In this document: positions 1 to 7,843 of the stretch, piece after piece
Layout: each line of letters starts with the position of its first letter
Position numbering within the stretch: the first letter of the stretch is position 1
DNA from: Actinomycetota bacterium
GTDB lineage: Bacteria > Actinomycetota > Nitriliruptoria > Nitriliruptorales > Nitriliruptoraceae
DNA length: 36,564 bases
NCBI GenBank assembly: GCA_019348135.1
Contig: JAHWJY010000016.1
Coordinates: forward strand, 1-36,564
Reading direction: 5' to 3'
Program-made: the position numbers and the translations under genes
The notes under the pieces: generated by a model
The model's database searches: none
The model's input: the letters and a program-made list of their open reading frames with translations, nothing else
Told to the model about the DNA's origin: nothing

Positions 1-2
1 TG

Positions 3-815
3 GGCAGCGTCTACCTGCTGCTGTGGTCCAACTACGGCGCCAAGAAGGGCGCGCTGATCTACTCCGTGGCCCTGTTCGGCTTCGCGGCCGTCCTCGGGGT
101 GTTCTGGTGGTTCGGCGCCCCGGGGACGCCCGTGGCCACGGGGTTGCAGAACTTCCCCGGCCAGCCGCCGGACGCGTATCTGGGCAAGTGGTTCGCGTTC
201 GAGCCCGGTTCCGAACGCGCGGAGTTCTTCGACGCGGTCAACAACGAGTCCGAGTTCGAGACCGTCGCCGAGTACCTCGGGATGGAGGACGCCTCCCAGG
301 AGGCGCTCGAGTCCGACCCCATGGCCTCGTTCCTGCGCGGTGACCTGGACCAGGCCACCAGCCGGATGCTGGCGCAGTTCATGCCCGAGGACGAGTTCGG
401 CACGGTGCTGCTCGGTGCCGAGCGTCGGGCCCTCGCGCTGGAGGCGGCCGGGGAACCCGAGGAGGGTGAACGGCGGGCCGACGCGTTCCTCACGGCCGAC
501 CTGACCCCGGGGACCGAGCGGCAGCTCATCGAATCCAACGGCCACACGGTCGCGATGTCGAGCCTCACGATGTTCGCGAACTTCGTCAACGCCGAGACGG
601 GCGTGGTGACGCGGACCGTCCCGGTCGAGGAGCAGACGTGGTTCGCGTTCAAGGACCCCGGCGCGCTGTGGTTCCCGTCCGCGGTGTGGACGGGCATCTC
701 GCTGCTGCTGTTCCTGATCTCGCTCTACGCCCTGGACGCGGTCGAGCAGCGCGAGAAGCGGCTCGTCGGCGAGGTCCAGGAGGCCGAGGACCTGGCCGTG
801 CCCGTGGCCCAGTGA
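3..815 (+). CDS. Membrane protein of unknown function, 5'-truncated by the window edge
   Basis: Frame is open from nt 3 (GSVYLLLWSNYGAKKGALIYS...) through the track ORF start at 66, so the GTG at 66 is probably internal. Hydrophobic segments near the N-terminus (ALIYSVALFGFAAVLGVFWW) and C-terminus (LWFPSAVWTGISLLLFLISLYAL). Confidence 0.65.
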   Translation, partial: GSVYLLLWSNYGAKKGALIYSVALFGFAAVLGVFWWFGAPGTPVATGLQNFPGQPPDAYLGKWFAFEPGSERAEFFDAVNNESEFETVAEYLGMEDASQEALESDPMASFLRGDLDQATSRMLAQFMPEDEFGTVLLGAERRALALEAAGEPEEGERRADAFLTADLTPGTERQLIESNGHTVAMSSLTMFANFVNAETGVVTRTVPVEEQTWFAFKDPGALWFPSAVWTGISLLLFLISLYALDAVEQREKRLVGEVQEAEDLAVPVAQ

Positions 816-837
816 GCACGGGACGGACCTAGATCCC

Positions 838-865
838 GGAACCGGCGGAACCTCCCGCCGGCTCC
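838..865 (+). terminator. Possible hairpin terminator after the first CDS
   Basis: GGA-A-CCGGCGG-aacctc-CCGCCGG-C-TCC inverted repeat just after the stop at 815; no clear T-tract. Confidence 0.45.
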
Positions 866-924
866 GCCGTTGCCTTCCCGAGACCCGCCGACGACCCCCC
901 AGCTCCGGGAGGGCATCCCCCGCC

Positions 925-1485
925 GTGCGCCGTCCGACCTCCCTCGTGCTGCTGCTCGCCCTCGCGTTCCTCGCCGGCGGGTGCACCGGTGCGTCCGAGA
1001 CCCCGCGCATCCCCGGCGTGCGCCCGGGCGTCGTCCTGCCTCCGCCGGACGAGCGGCCGCCGGCCCCGCTCGACGTCGCGCCGGTGCTCGGTGGCGACGG
1101 GCAGGAGATGGGCCTCGGCGACCTCGCCGGCAAGGTCGTGGTGCTGAACTTCTGGGCGTCGTGGTGCGGCCCGTGCCGCAGCGAGCAGCCCGAGCTGAAC
1201 GAGGCCGCCGCGACGCTGCCGGACGACGTCGCGTTCCTCGGCGTGGCCATCCAGGAGGCGAGCGAGGCCAACGCGCTCGCGCACGAGCGTGAGTTCGACG
1301 TCCCGTACCCGTCGCTGTACGACCCGGCCAACGCGTACGCGGCGCGCTACAAGGGTGTCGGGCCGCGCTCCATCCCCACCACGATCCTGATCGACCGCGA
1401 GGGGCGGGTCGCCGCGCGGCTCTTCGGCAGCACGACCGCCACGGAGGTCACGGTGCTGGCGTCCATGCTCGTCGACGAAGCCTGA
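925..1485 (+). CDS. resA: Thioredoxin-like TlpA/ResA family lipoprotein
   Basis: Lipobox-like LAGGC in the signal peptide; NFWASWCGPCRSEQPEL active site; located directly upstream of ccdA and resB. Confidence 0.85.
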   Translation: MRRPTSLVLLLALAFLAGGCTGASETPRIPGVRPGVVLPPPDERPPAPLDVAPVLGGDGQEMGLGDLAGKVVVLNFWASWCGPCRSEQPELNEAAATLPDDVAFLGVAIQEASEANALAHEREFDVPYPSLYDPANAYAARYKGVGPRSIPTTILIDREGRVAARLFGSTTATEVTVLASMLVDEA

Positions 1486-1497
1486 CCGGGAGCCCAC

Positions 1498-2250
1498 GTG
1501 GAGGAGACCGTCCGCAGCATCATCACCGACGCGAACCTCCTCGTCGCGGCCGGGCTCGCGTTCGTGGCCGGTCTCGTCTCGTTCGCCTCCCCGTGTGTGG
1601 TGCCGCTCGTCCCCGGCTACCTGTCGTACATGACCGGCATGTCCGGCGAGGAGCTGTCCGCCGCCGGCGCGGTGGGCCGCGGCCGCGTGCTGCTGGGCTC
1701 GCTCCTCTTCGTGATGGGCTTCGCGATCCCCTTCACCATGCTCGGCATCGCCTTCGGGGCGCTGTCGTTCCTCCAGACGAGCCGCGCCGCCCAGGTCGTC
1801 ATGGGGCTGATCGTCGCGACCCTGGGCGTGCTGATGGCGCGGGGGACCCTGATGCGGGAGTTCCGCGTGAGCGACCGGGCCCCATCGGGGGGCGTCGCCA
1901 CGGCGCCGCTGCTGGGGTTCGTGTTCGGTGTCGGCTGGACGCCCTGCCTGGGACCGACCGCCGGGGCGATCCTGACGCTCGCGGCCGGCGTCGGCGACGG
2001 GGTGTCCTGGCGGGGCGGCGTCCTCGGCTTCGTCTACGCCGTCGGGCTCGGGGTCCCGTTCATCGTCTTCGGCGTGATGTTCAAGCGGATGGCTCGCGCG
2101 CTGGACTTCCTGAAGCGCAACGCCCGGACGCTGCAGGTGGTCGGTGGCGTCCTCCTCACCCTGGTCGGGATCGCCATCGCGACCGGCCTGTGGAACCGCT
2201 TCATCATCTACCTCCGCCCGATGATCGGCGGGTTCGAGACGGCGCTGTGA
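1498..2250 (+). CDS. ccdA: Cytochrome c biogenesis protein CcdA (thiol-disulfide transmembrane protein)
   Basis: FASPCVVPLVPGYLSYMTG and GVGWTPCLGPTAGAIL motifs, multiple TM segments, GTG start. Confidence 0.93.
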   Translation: MEETVRSIITDANLLVAAGLAFVAGLVSFASPCVVPLVPGYLSYMTGMSGEELSAAGAVGRGRVLLGSLLFVMGFAIPFTMLGIAFGALSFLQTSRAAQVVMGLIVATLGVLMARGTLMREFRVSDRAPSGGVATAPLLGFVFGVGWTPCLGPTAGAILTLAAGVGDGVSWRGGVLGFVYAVGLGVPFIVFGVMFKRMARALDFLKRNARTLQVVGGVLLTLVGIAIATGLWNRFIIYLRPMIGGFETAL

Positions 2251-2299
2251 GTCCCGGGCCGCGTACCGGGACCGCCCCGCGCCCGGGTACCGTCGGAGC

Positions 2300-3964
2300 G
2301 TGAGCCGCACCGACTCCCCCCTGCCGCCCGAGGCGAACCCCGCCCTCCGGCGTCCCTCGGACCCGGGTCCCGACGGGCCGGTCGGGTTCGTCCTCGCGTC
2401 CCTCCGGATGGCGTGGCGGTGGCTGCGTCGCATGCGCACGGCGCTGTACCTGCTCGGCGCCCTGGGCCTGCTGACGTTGCTCGCGACCGTCGTGCCGCAG
2501 TTCCCCAACGTGCCCCGGACGGTGGCGCAGTGGCGCAGCGGCGAGGCCGGGCCGGGACGGTTCGTGTCGGCGATCATCGACCTGCTCGGTGGCTACGACG
2601 TGTACGGCTCGCCGGCGTTCCTGGCGCTGCTGCTGCTGCTGTTCACGAGCCTCACGGCGTGCCTCATCCCGCGCTACCGCGCCTGGTGGCGGGTGCTGCG
2701 CCGCACCCGGCCGCCACGCAGCCGCCACCTCGAGGCCCAGGAGCAGGTGGCCGTCCTCGACACCGCCGCCGATCCCGCCGACGTCCACGCCGCGGCGCGG
2801 CGCGTCCTCGCCGGCCGCCGGTGGCGGCTCCGGGCCCCGGACGCCGATCCGGACCTCCCCGACCAGGTCGCCGCCGAGAAGGGCCACGTCGTCCGCGAGG
2901 GCGGCTCGCTCGTCTTCCACACCTCGTTCTACGTGCTGCTGATCGGCATCGTGCTCGGGCAGCTCCTCGGCTACAGCGGCCAGGTCGGGGTGGTCGAGGG
3001 CAAGGCCTTCACCGACACCGCGTCGGGCTACTGGACCTCCACCCCCGGCCGGTGGTGGACCGACGCCGACCACCGCGCCTTCACGCTCACGCTCGACGAG
3101 TTCCACGTCGACTGGTACCGCGACGTCCGGCTCGGCGGGCAGCCGCGGGTGTTCCTGTCGGACGTCACGGTCCGGACCGAGGACGGCGAGGAGATCGAGC
3201 GCACGGTCGGGGGCAACGACCCGATGGTCGTCGAGGGGATGAAGATCCACCAGCTCGACTGGGGCTACGCCCCCCGGGTCGTGGTCCACGCCGACGGCGA
3301 GGTCCTCTACGACGGCTACCTCACGATGAGCGCGGCCGAGGGCGGGTTCTACAGCGGTGCCGTGAAGGTCCCGGGTGCCGACCCGGACGTCGGCTTCGAG
3401 GTCTTCTTCTGGCCGTACGCGCCCGAGGACGACGACGGGACGCCCCAGCTCACCGGTGCGCCCTGGGCCGACGCGCCCTACATGGTGCTCCAGGAGTTCC
3501 GGGGCGACCTCCGGCTCGATGCGGCCCAGAACGTCAACACCCTCGACAAGACCGGGCTCGCGGAGGGCGACGTGCTCGCCCTCCGTCCGGGCTCGCTCGC
3601 GGTCCTGCCCGACGGCGTCACCGTCGCCTTCCCGGAGCTGCGTCGCTGGGTCGGCTTCCAGGTCAGCTCCCGCCCGACCGCGCCCCTGCTGCTCACCGGC
3701 GCCTTCCTGATCCTCGCCGGCCTCATCCCCGCTCTGTACGCTTCGCGCCGACGGCTGTGGGTCGGGGCGGCCGTCGATCCCGCTTCCGGTCGCACCCGGG
3801 TCACCGTCGCCGGCCGCGCGTTCCAGCGGCCCCAGGCGTTCGAGGCCGAACACCGACGCATCGTCGCGAGCCTCGCGGCCGCGCTCGCCGAGCTCCCCCC
3901 GTCCTCGCCCCCGCCCGCGGACCTGCGTCCCGGGGACGCCCCCACCGAGGTGGTGCCACGATGA
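2300..3964 (+). CDS. resB: Cytochrome c biogenesis protein ResB
   Basis: 554 aa, N-terminal TM segments, large extracytoplasmic domain, C-terminal TM; gene order resA-ccdA-resB-ccsA; ATGA overlap with the next gene. Confidence 0.9.
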   Translation: MSRTDSPLPPEANPALRRPSDPGPDGPVGFVLASLRMAWRWLRRMRTALYLLGALGLLTLLATVVPQFPNVPRTVAQWRSGEAGPGRFVSAIIDLLGGYDVYGSPAFLALLLLLFTSLTACLIPRYRAWWRVLRRTRPPRSRHLEAQEQVAVLDTAADPADVHAAARRVLAGRRWRLRAPDADPDLPDQVAAEKGHVVREGGSLVFHTSFYVLLIGIVLGQLLGYSGQVGVVEGKAFTDTASGYWTSTPGRWWTDADHRAFTLTLDEFHVDWYRDVRLGGQPRVFLSDVTVRTEDGEEIERTVGGNDPMVVEGMKIHQLDWGYAPRVVVHADGEVLYDGYLTMSAAEGGFYSGAVKVPGADPDVGFEVFFWPYAPEDDDGTPQLTGAPWADAPYMVLQEFRGDLRLDAAQNVNTLDKTGLAEGDVLALRPGSLAVLPDGVTVAFPELRRWVGFQVSSRPTAPLLLTGAFLILAGLIPALYASRRRLWVGAAVDPASGRTRVTVAGRAFQRPQAFEAEHRRIVASLAAALAELPPSSPPPADLRPGDAPTEVVPR

Positions 3965-5202
3965 CCGAGATCCAGCTCGCCGAGCTCAGCCGGGTGCTGT
4001 TCTTCCCCGTGACGATGCTGCTCTACCTCGTCGCCATGGGGCTGTACCTCTACGCGCTCGCCTTCACCAAGGTCGACCGTGCCGCGGACGAGCCGGCCAT
4101 CGCCGGCACGCGCGCGCTGCGCCTCGGGACGCTCGTGGCCGCGATCGGTCTCGCGACCCACCTCGGCCACATCGTGACGCGGTCGCTCGCCGCCGGCGGG
4201 CGCGTGCCATGGGGCACGATGTTCGAGTACTCGTCGGTGATGGGCTTCCTCGTCGTGCTGGCCGGCCTGGTGGTCTTCCAGTGGCGGATGCGCCGCCCGG
4301 AGGTCGTCGGGTTCCTGCTGCTCGGCTCGCTCCTGACCATGGGTGCGGCGCTGCTGCTCTACGCCGAGCCCGGCCCGCTCCAGCCGATCCTGAACTCCCA
4401 CTGGCTGAAGATCCACGTCTTCGCGATCATGCTGGCCGCGACCGTCTTCACGGTCGGCTTCGTCTTCAACGGACTCCACCTCATCCGCGACACCGCCGAG
4501 CAGCGCGTCGCGGAGCGCGAGACCGCCAGGCTCACGGGCTCCACCGTCGGGGCGGCCTACGGCGGTCCGCCGGTGGTGGTCGAGAACGACGAGTCGCCGC
4601 TCGGCTCCGACGTCGAGCGTGCCGACGCGCCGGCGGACCTCGCCGACGGCGGGGTCCGTGGACCCGCCGACGGCGACGACGACCGGGCGTACGGCGCCGC
4701 CCTCCGGGCGACCATCTCGCCCTGGCGGCTCGCGGCCGGCACGTTCCTCGGCACGTCGGTCGTGTCCTGGGTCTTCATCCCCGCCTCCCCAACGGTGGAG
4801 GAGGGCGTCCGGCGCTTCCTCGGCATCAACCTGGCGCTCGTGCTGGCCGCCCTGGTCGCCTGGTGGTTCGTCGCGAAGCTCCCCTCCGCGGCCACCCTCG
4901 ACTCGCTGGCGTACCGCACGATCGCGTTCGGGTTCCCCATCTGGACCTTCGCCGTGCTCGCCGGCGCGGTCTGGGCCGAGCAGAGCTGGGGCCGCTACTG
5001 GGGCTGGGACCCGAAGGAGACGTCCGCGTTCCTGACGTGGGTCGCCTACGCCGCCTACCTCCACGCCCGGGCGACCCGCGGCTTCCGAGGCCGGGGTGCC
5101 GCCTGGCTCGGCATCGGTGCCTTCGCGGTCCTGATGTTCACCTACTACGCGGTGAACCTCGTGGTGACCGGCCTCCACTCCTACGGCGGCCTCCCCGGCT
5201 GA
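3961..5202 (+). CDS. ccsB: Cytochrome c biogenesis protein CcsA/CcsB (heme handling)
   Basis: ATG at 3961 inside track ORF 2413-5202; WGTMFEYS and WAEQSWGRYWGWDPKETSAFLTW tryptophan-rich heme-handling motifs; multiple TM segments. Confidence 0.92.
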   Translation: MTEIQLAELSRVLFFPVTMLLYLVAMGLYLYALAFTKVDRAADEPAIAGTRALRLGTLVAAIGLATHLGHIVTRSLAAGGRVPWGTMFEYSSVMGFLVVLAGLVVFQWRMRRPEVVGFLLLGSLLTMGAALLLYAEPGPLQPILNSHWLKIHVFAIMLAATVFTVGFVFNGLHLIRDTAEQRVAERETARLTGSTVGAAYGGPPVVVENDESPLGSDVERADAPADLADGGVRGPADGDDDRAYGAALRATISPWRLAAGTFLGTSVVSWVFIPASPTVEEGVRRFLGINLALVLAALVAWWFVAKLPSAATLDSLAYRTIAFGFPIWTFAVLAGAVWAEQSWGRYWGWDPKETSAFLTWVAYAAYLHARATRGFRGRGAAWLGIGAFAVLMFTYYAVNLVVTGLHSYGGLPG

Positions 5203-5292
5203 CCCTCGTCCCGAGCCGGCGGATCCCCGACCCCCGCCCCCGCCCCCGCGCATGCCGTCACGACGGGTCTGCGACGGGCTGTGGACGAACGA

Positions 5293-5339
5293 GATCGGGT
5301 GCGGGAAGGACGCCGATGGCGTCGTACTCGCACCCGATC
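5293..5339. terminator. Two-tier hairpin in the convergent ccsB / anti-sigma intergenic region
   Basis: Outer arms GATCGGGTGCG (5293-5303) / CGCACCCGATC (5329-5339); inner arms GACGCC (5309-5314) / GGCGTC (5318-5323). Confidence 0.5.
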
Positions 5340-5427
5340 GTCACTCGGACGTCGGTCCCGCACCCGTGCACCCGATCATCGTGGGCGCGGGGCGCGGGGT
5401 GGGGGGGTAGCGAGGCGTTCGCTCGGG

Positions 5428-6159
5428 TCAGACCTCGGCGACCATGATGGGGTCGCTGGTGGGCTGCGCGGAGCCGCCGGCCGGCTCGACCGTGACGCCG
5501 ATCGCCTGCACCTGCGAGAGGTCGCCGGTCAGCACGTGGGTGACGCGGCCGCGCTCGTCGGCATCGAACAGCCCGGCCGGGGACGCTCCGTCCTCGCCGA
5601 TGAACCACAGCTCGTAGACCTTCTCGCCCGGCGCCTCCGGGAGCCCGTCGGCGAGGAAGATGCCCTCGCCGCGCGAGGCCGAGTAGACGAGGCGCGCGTT
5701 GGCGCCCTCGAAGCCCGGCATCTCGATGATGGAGGCGTCCGCCGCCGCGACCACGTCGGCCACCCGGGCCGTCTGGGTCTCCATGGTGGCGATGCGACCG
5801 TTCATGTTGGCGATGATGGCGGTCATGCCGAGCACCGCGATCGCGAGCACCGCGGCCGCCGGTGCGAGCAGCCGCTGGTACCACGGGTCGCGACGCGACG
5901 CGAGGTCGGTCACGGTCGACGGCAGCGGCCGCTCCTGGCGGACGGTGTCGATCTCGGCCAGGACGGCGGCCTTCATCGACGGCGGCGGCGGCTCGTGGGC
6001 CGCGTCGCCGACGGCCGCGGCGGTCGCGTGGAACTCGGCGATCTCCTGGGCGCAGGCGTCGCACTCGCGGATGTGCAGCTCGAAGAGCTGCCGCTCGTCC
6101 TCCTCGAGGGCGTCGACGGCGTAGGCGCCGGTCAGCGTGTGGATGTCGGGGCTGGTCAT
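5428..6159 (-). CDS. Anti-sigma factor, RskA-like, with ZAS-type zinc motif
   Basis: MTSPDIHTLTGAYAVDALEEDERQLFELHIRECDACAQEI (HxxxCxxC), one TM segment (LLAPAAAVLAIAVLGMTAII), RskA-like C-terminal domain; 4-nt overlap with the upstream sigma gene. Confidence 0.88.
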   Translation of the reverse strand: MTSPDIHTLTGAYAVDALEEDERQLFELHIRECDACAQEIAEFHATAAAVGDAAHEPPPPSMKAAVLAEIDTVRQERPLPSTVTDLASRRDPWYQRLLAPAAAVLAIAVLGMTAIIANMNGRIATMETQTARVADVVAAADASIIEMPGFEGANARLVYSASRGEGIFLADGLPEAPGEKVYELWFIGEDGASPAGLFDADERGRVTHVLTGDLSQVQAIGVTVEPAGGSAQPTSDPIMVAEV

Positions 6160-6755
6160 GCGTGCACCCCCATGGCGTCTCGGAGTCGGATGAGCCCGTC
6201 GCGGAGACGGGTCTTGACGGTCCCCAGGGGGGCGTCGAGGAGTTCGGCGACCTCCCGGTAGGTGTGGCCGCCGTAGTACGCGAGCTCCACGGCCTCGCGC
6301 TGCAGATCGGTGAGCTGGTCGAGCGCGTCGCGGACCTGTTGGTGCTCGAAGCGGGTCTCGACCTCCTCCGCGACCTCGTCGAACGGGCGGACGTGCTCGC
6401 GTTGGCCGACGCGCTGGTCGCGGTCCCGGGACGACTGCTCGGAGCGGACGCGGTCGATGGCGCGGCGGTGCGCCATGACCATGATCCACGTGACCGCGCT
6501 GCCGCGGTCGGGGTCGAAGCGGGTGGCGGTCCGCCACACCTCGACGAGCACCTCCTGCGCGACCTCCTCCGACTGCGAGGGGTCACGCAGGACCCGGCGG
6601 ATGACCCCGTAGACCTTGCCGGCCACGCGGTCGTAGAGCTCCGAGAAGGCCTCCTGGTCACCGCGGGCAACGGCTCCGAGGAGCTCGTCCTCGGAACGGG
6701 GCGGTGCGCCGCCCGGATCGGGGACGGACCGGAGCGACCTCGCGCCGGATGCCAT
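6156..6755 (-). CDS. ECF RNA polymerase sigma factor, SigK-like
   Basis: Region 2 VARGDQEAFSELYDRVAGKVYGVIRRVLRDPSQSEEVAQEVLVEVWRTATRFDPDRGSAVTWIMVMAHRRAIDRVR; region 4 LTDLQREAVELAYYGGHTYREVAELLDAPLGTVKTRLRDGLIRLRD; ATG at 6755. Confidence 0.92.
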   Translation of the reverse strand: MASGARSLRSVPDPGGAPPRSEDELLGAVARGDQEAFSELYDRVAGKVYGVIRRVLRDPSQSEEVAQEVLVEVWRTATRFDPDRGSAVTWIMVMAHRRAIDRVRSEQSSRDRDQRVGQREHVRPFDEVAEEVETRFEHQQVRDALDQLTDLQREAVELAYYGGHTYREVAELLDAPLGTVKTRLRDGLIRLRDAMGVHA

Positions 6756-6811
6756 GGGTGCTCCTGTGATCGGGCGTCGAGCCCCCGTGGTCCGGGAGGG
6801 CGTCGGGGCGG

Positions 6812-7213
6812 TCAGGTGGTCGAGGGCTCGGGGACGTCGCGGCTGGCGATCGTCGCGAGCGTCGCGACCACGGCGGTGAGGAGGTGGAGGACGTTGTCGG
6901 GGTGGTTCAGGGCCAGCACGTTGCCGTCCGTCCCGACGAGAGCCAGGCCGAGCAGGCCCACGACCCCGTAGGCGGCGGCGGTCAGCATGCTGATCGTACG
7001 AGCCTCGTCCTCGCCGCGGGCGGCAGCGATGACGAGGGCCACCCCGATGAGGAGGTGGAGGGTGTTGTGGAGGGGGTTGAGGCGCAGCCCGAACAGGATG
7101 GGACCGGTGGTCGCGGCGAAGCCGGCGAGCCCGGTGACCGCGAACCCGAGGAGCCCCAGTGCCGTGTACACGCTCCCGGCCACCTGGCCGAAGCGTCTCG
7201 CCGGCGTGCTCAT
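6812..7213 (-). CDS. DUF4383-like small membrane protein
   Basis: 133 aa, four hydrophobic segments, FGLRLNPLHNTLHLLIGVALV and NHPDNVLHLLTAVVA motifs. Confidence 0.75.
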   Translation of the reverse strand: MSTPARRFGQVAGSVYTALGLLGFAVTGLAGFAATTGPILFGLRLNPLHNTLHLLIGVALVIAAARGEDEARTISMLTAAAYGVVGLLGLALVGTDGNVLALNHPDNVLHLLTAVVATLATIASRDVPEPSTT

Positions 7214-7285
7214 CGGGTTTCCTCGTCGGTTGCATCCTGTGGGGTGGTCGGCGGGGGACAGGGCCGTGCACTCGGTTCGGCGCGC

Positions 7286-7314
7286 GGGGCGGTGGGGATT
7301 GCTCCCACGGCCCC
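7286..7314 (-). terminator. Possible hairpin terminator downstream of the cupredoxin gene
   Basis: GGGGC-G-GTGGG-gattgct-CCCAC-G-GCCCC: ten paired positions around one mismatch, just past the stop at 7329. Confidence 0.5.
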
Positions 7315-7328
7315 GCCGGCGCCGCCTG

Positions 7329-7757
7329 TCAGCCGGTCACCTCGACCGTGCCGAGCATGAACGGGTGGAGCTCGCAGAAGTACGGGTAGGTGCCGGGCTC
7401 GTCCAGGGTCGTCGAGACGGTGTCGCCCTGCTCGGCGACCTCGAGGTCGAAGCGGTCCGGCTCCGGCGCGTCCGGCGTACCGGCCGTGACCGTGTGTGCC
7501 GTGGCGTCCTGGTTGGTCCAGGTGATCTCCGTGCCGGCGGCCACGGTGATCGTCTCGGGCACGAAGCGGAAGTCGTCGATGTCGACGGCCGGGTCGGCGG
7601 CGGTCTCCCCGGTCTCCCCGGACTCGTCGGCCGCGCTGGCGGACTCCGTGGAGACGGGCGTGCCCTCGGTCGAGGGGGACGTGGTCTCGCCGTCGCCGCA
7701 CGCCGCGAGTGCGACGAGTGACAGCGCGAGCGCCAGGGGGCGGATGATCGTGCGCAT
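7329..7757 (-). CDS. Cupredoxin-domain (plastocyanin-like) lipoprotein
   Basis: Lipobox-like LVALAACGDG; TWTNQDATAHTVTAG and YPYFCELHPFMLGTVEV give type-1 copper ligands H...C..H..M. Confidence 0.88.
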   Translation of the reverse strand: MRTIIRPLALALSLVALAACGDGETTSPSTEGTPVSTESASAADESGETGETAADPAVDIDDFRFVPETITVAAGTEITWTNQDATAHTVTAGTPDAPEPDRFDLEVAEQGDTVSTTLDEPGTYPYFCELHPFMLGTVEVTG

Positions 7758-7796
7758 GGGTTCTCCTTGTGGTGGCGGGGCGTCGGGTGAAGCGCC

Positions 7797-7824
7797 GGAG
7801 CCCGCCCCTGTGGGGACGGGCTCC
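7797..7824 (-). terminator. Hairpin terminator downstream of the tandem-repeat lipoprotein gene
   Basis: GGAGCCCG-CCCC-tgt-GGGG-a-CGGGCTCC stem-loop between the stop at 7844 and the next gene start at 7757. Confidence 0.55.
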
Positions 7825-7843
7825 GTTCGGTACGACCCTCGGA

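Noticed and set aside
829-2577. 582-aa minus-strand ORF and similar long antisense ORFs (2204-3853, 3478-5253, 27568-29439, 29427-31415, 34881-36461)
   Set aside because: All lie opposite confidently assigned genes and have low-complexity Arg/Gly/Asp/His-rich translations, as expected from third-position GC bias.
2413-5202. 929-aa ORF as a single protein
   Set aside because: The first ~516 codons are out of frame with resB and low complexity; the real CcsB begins at ATG 3961.
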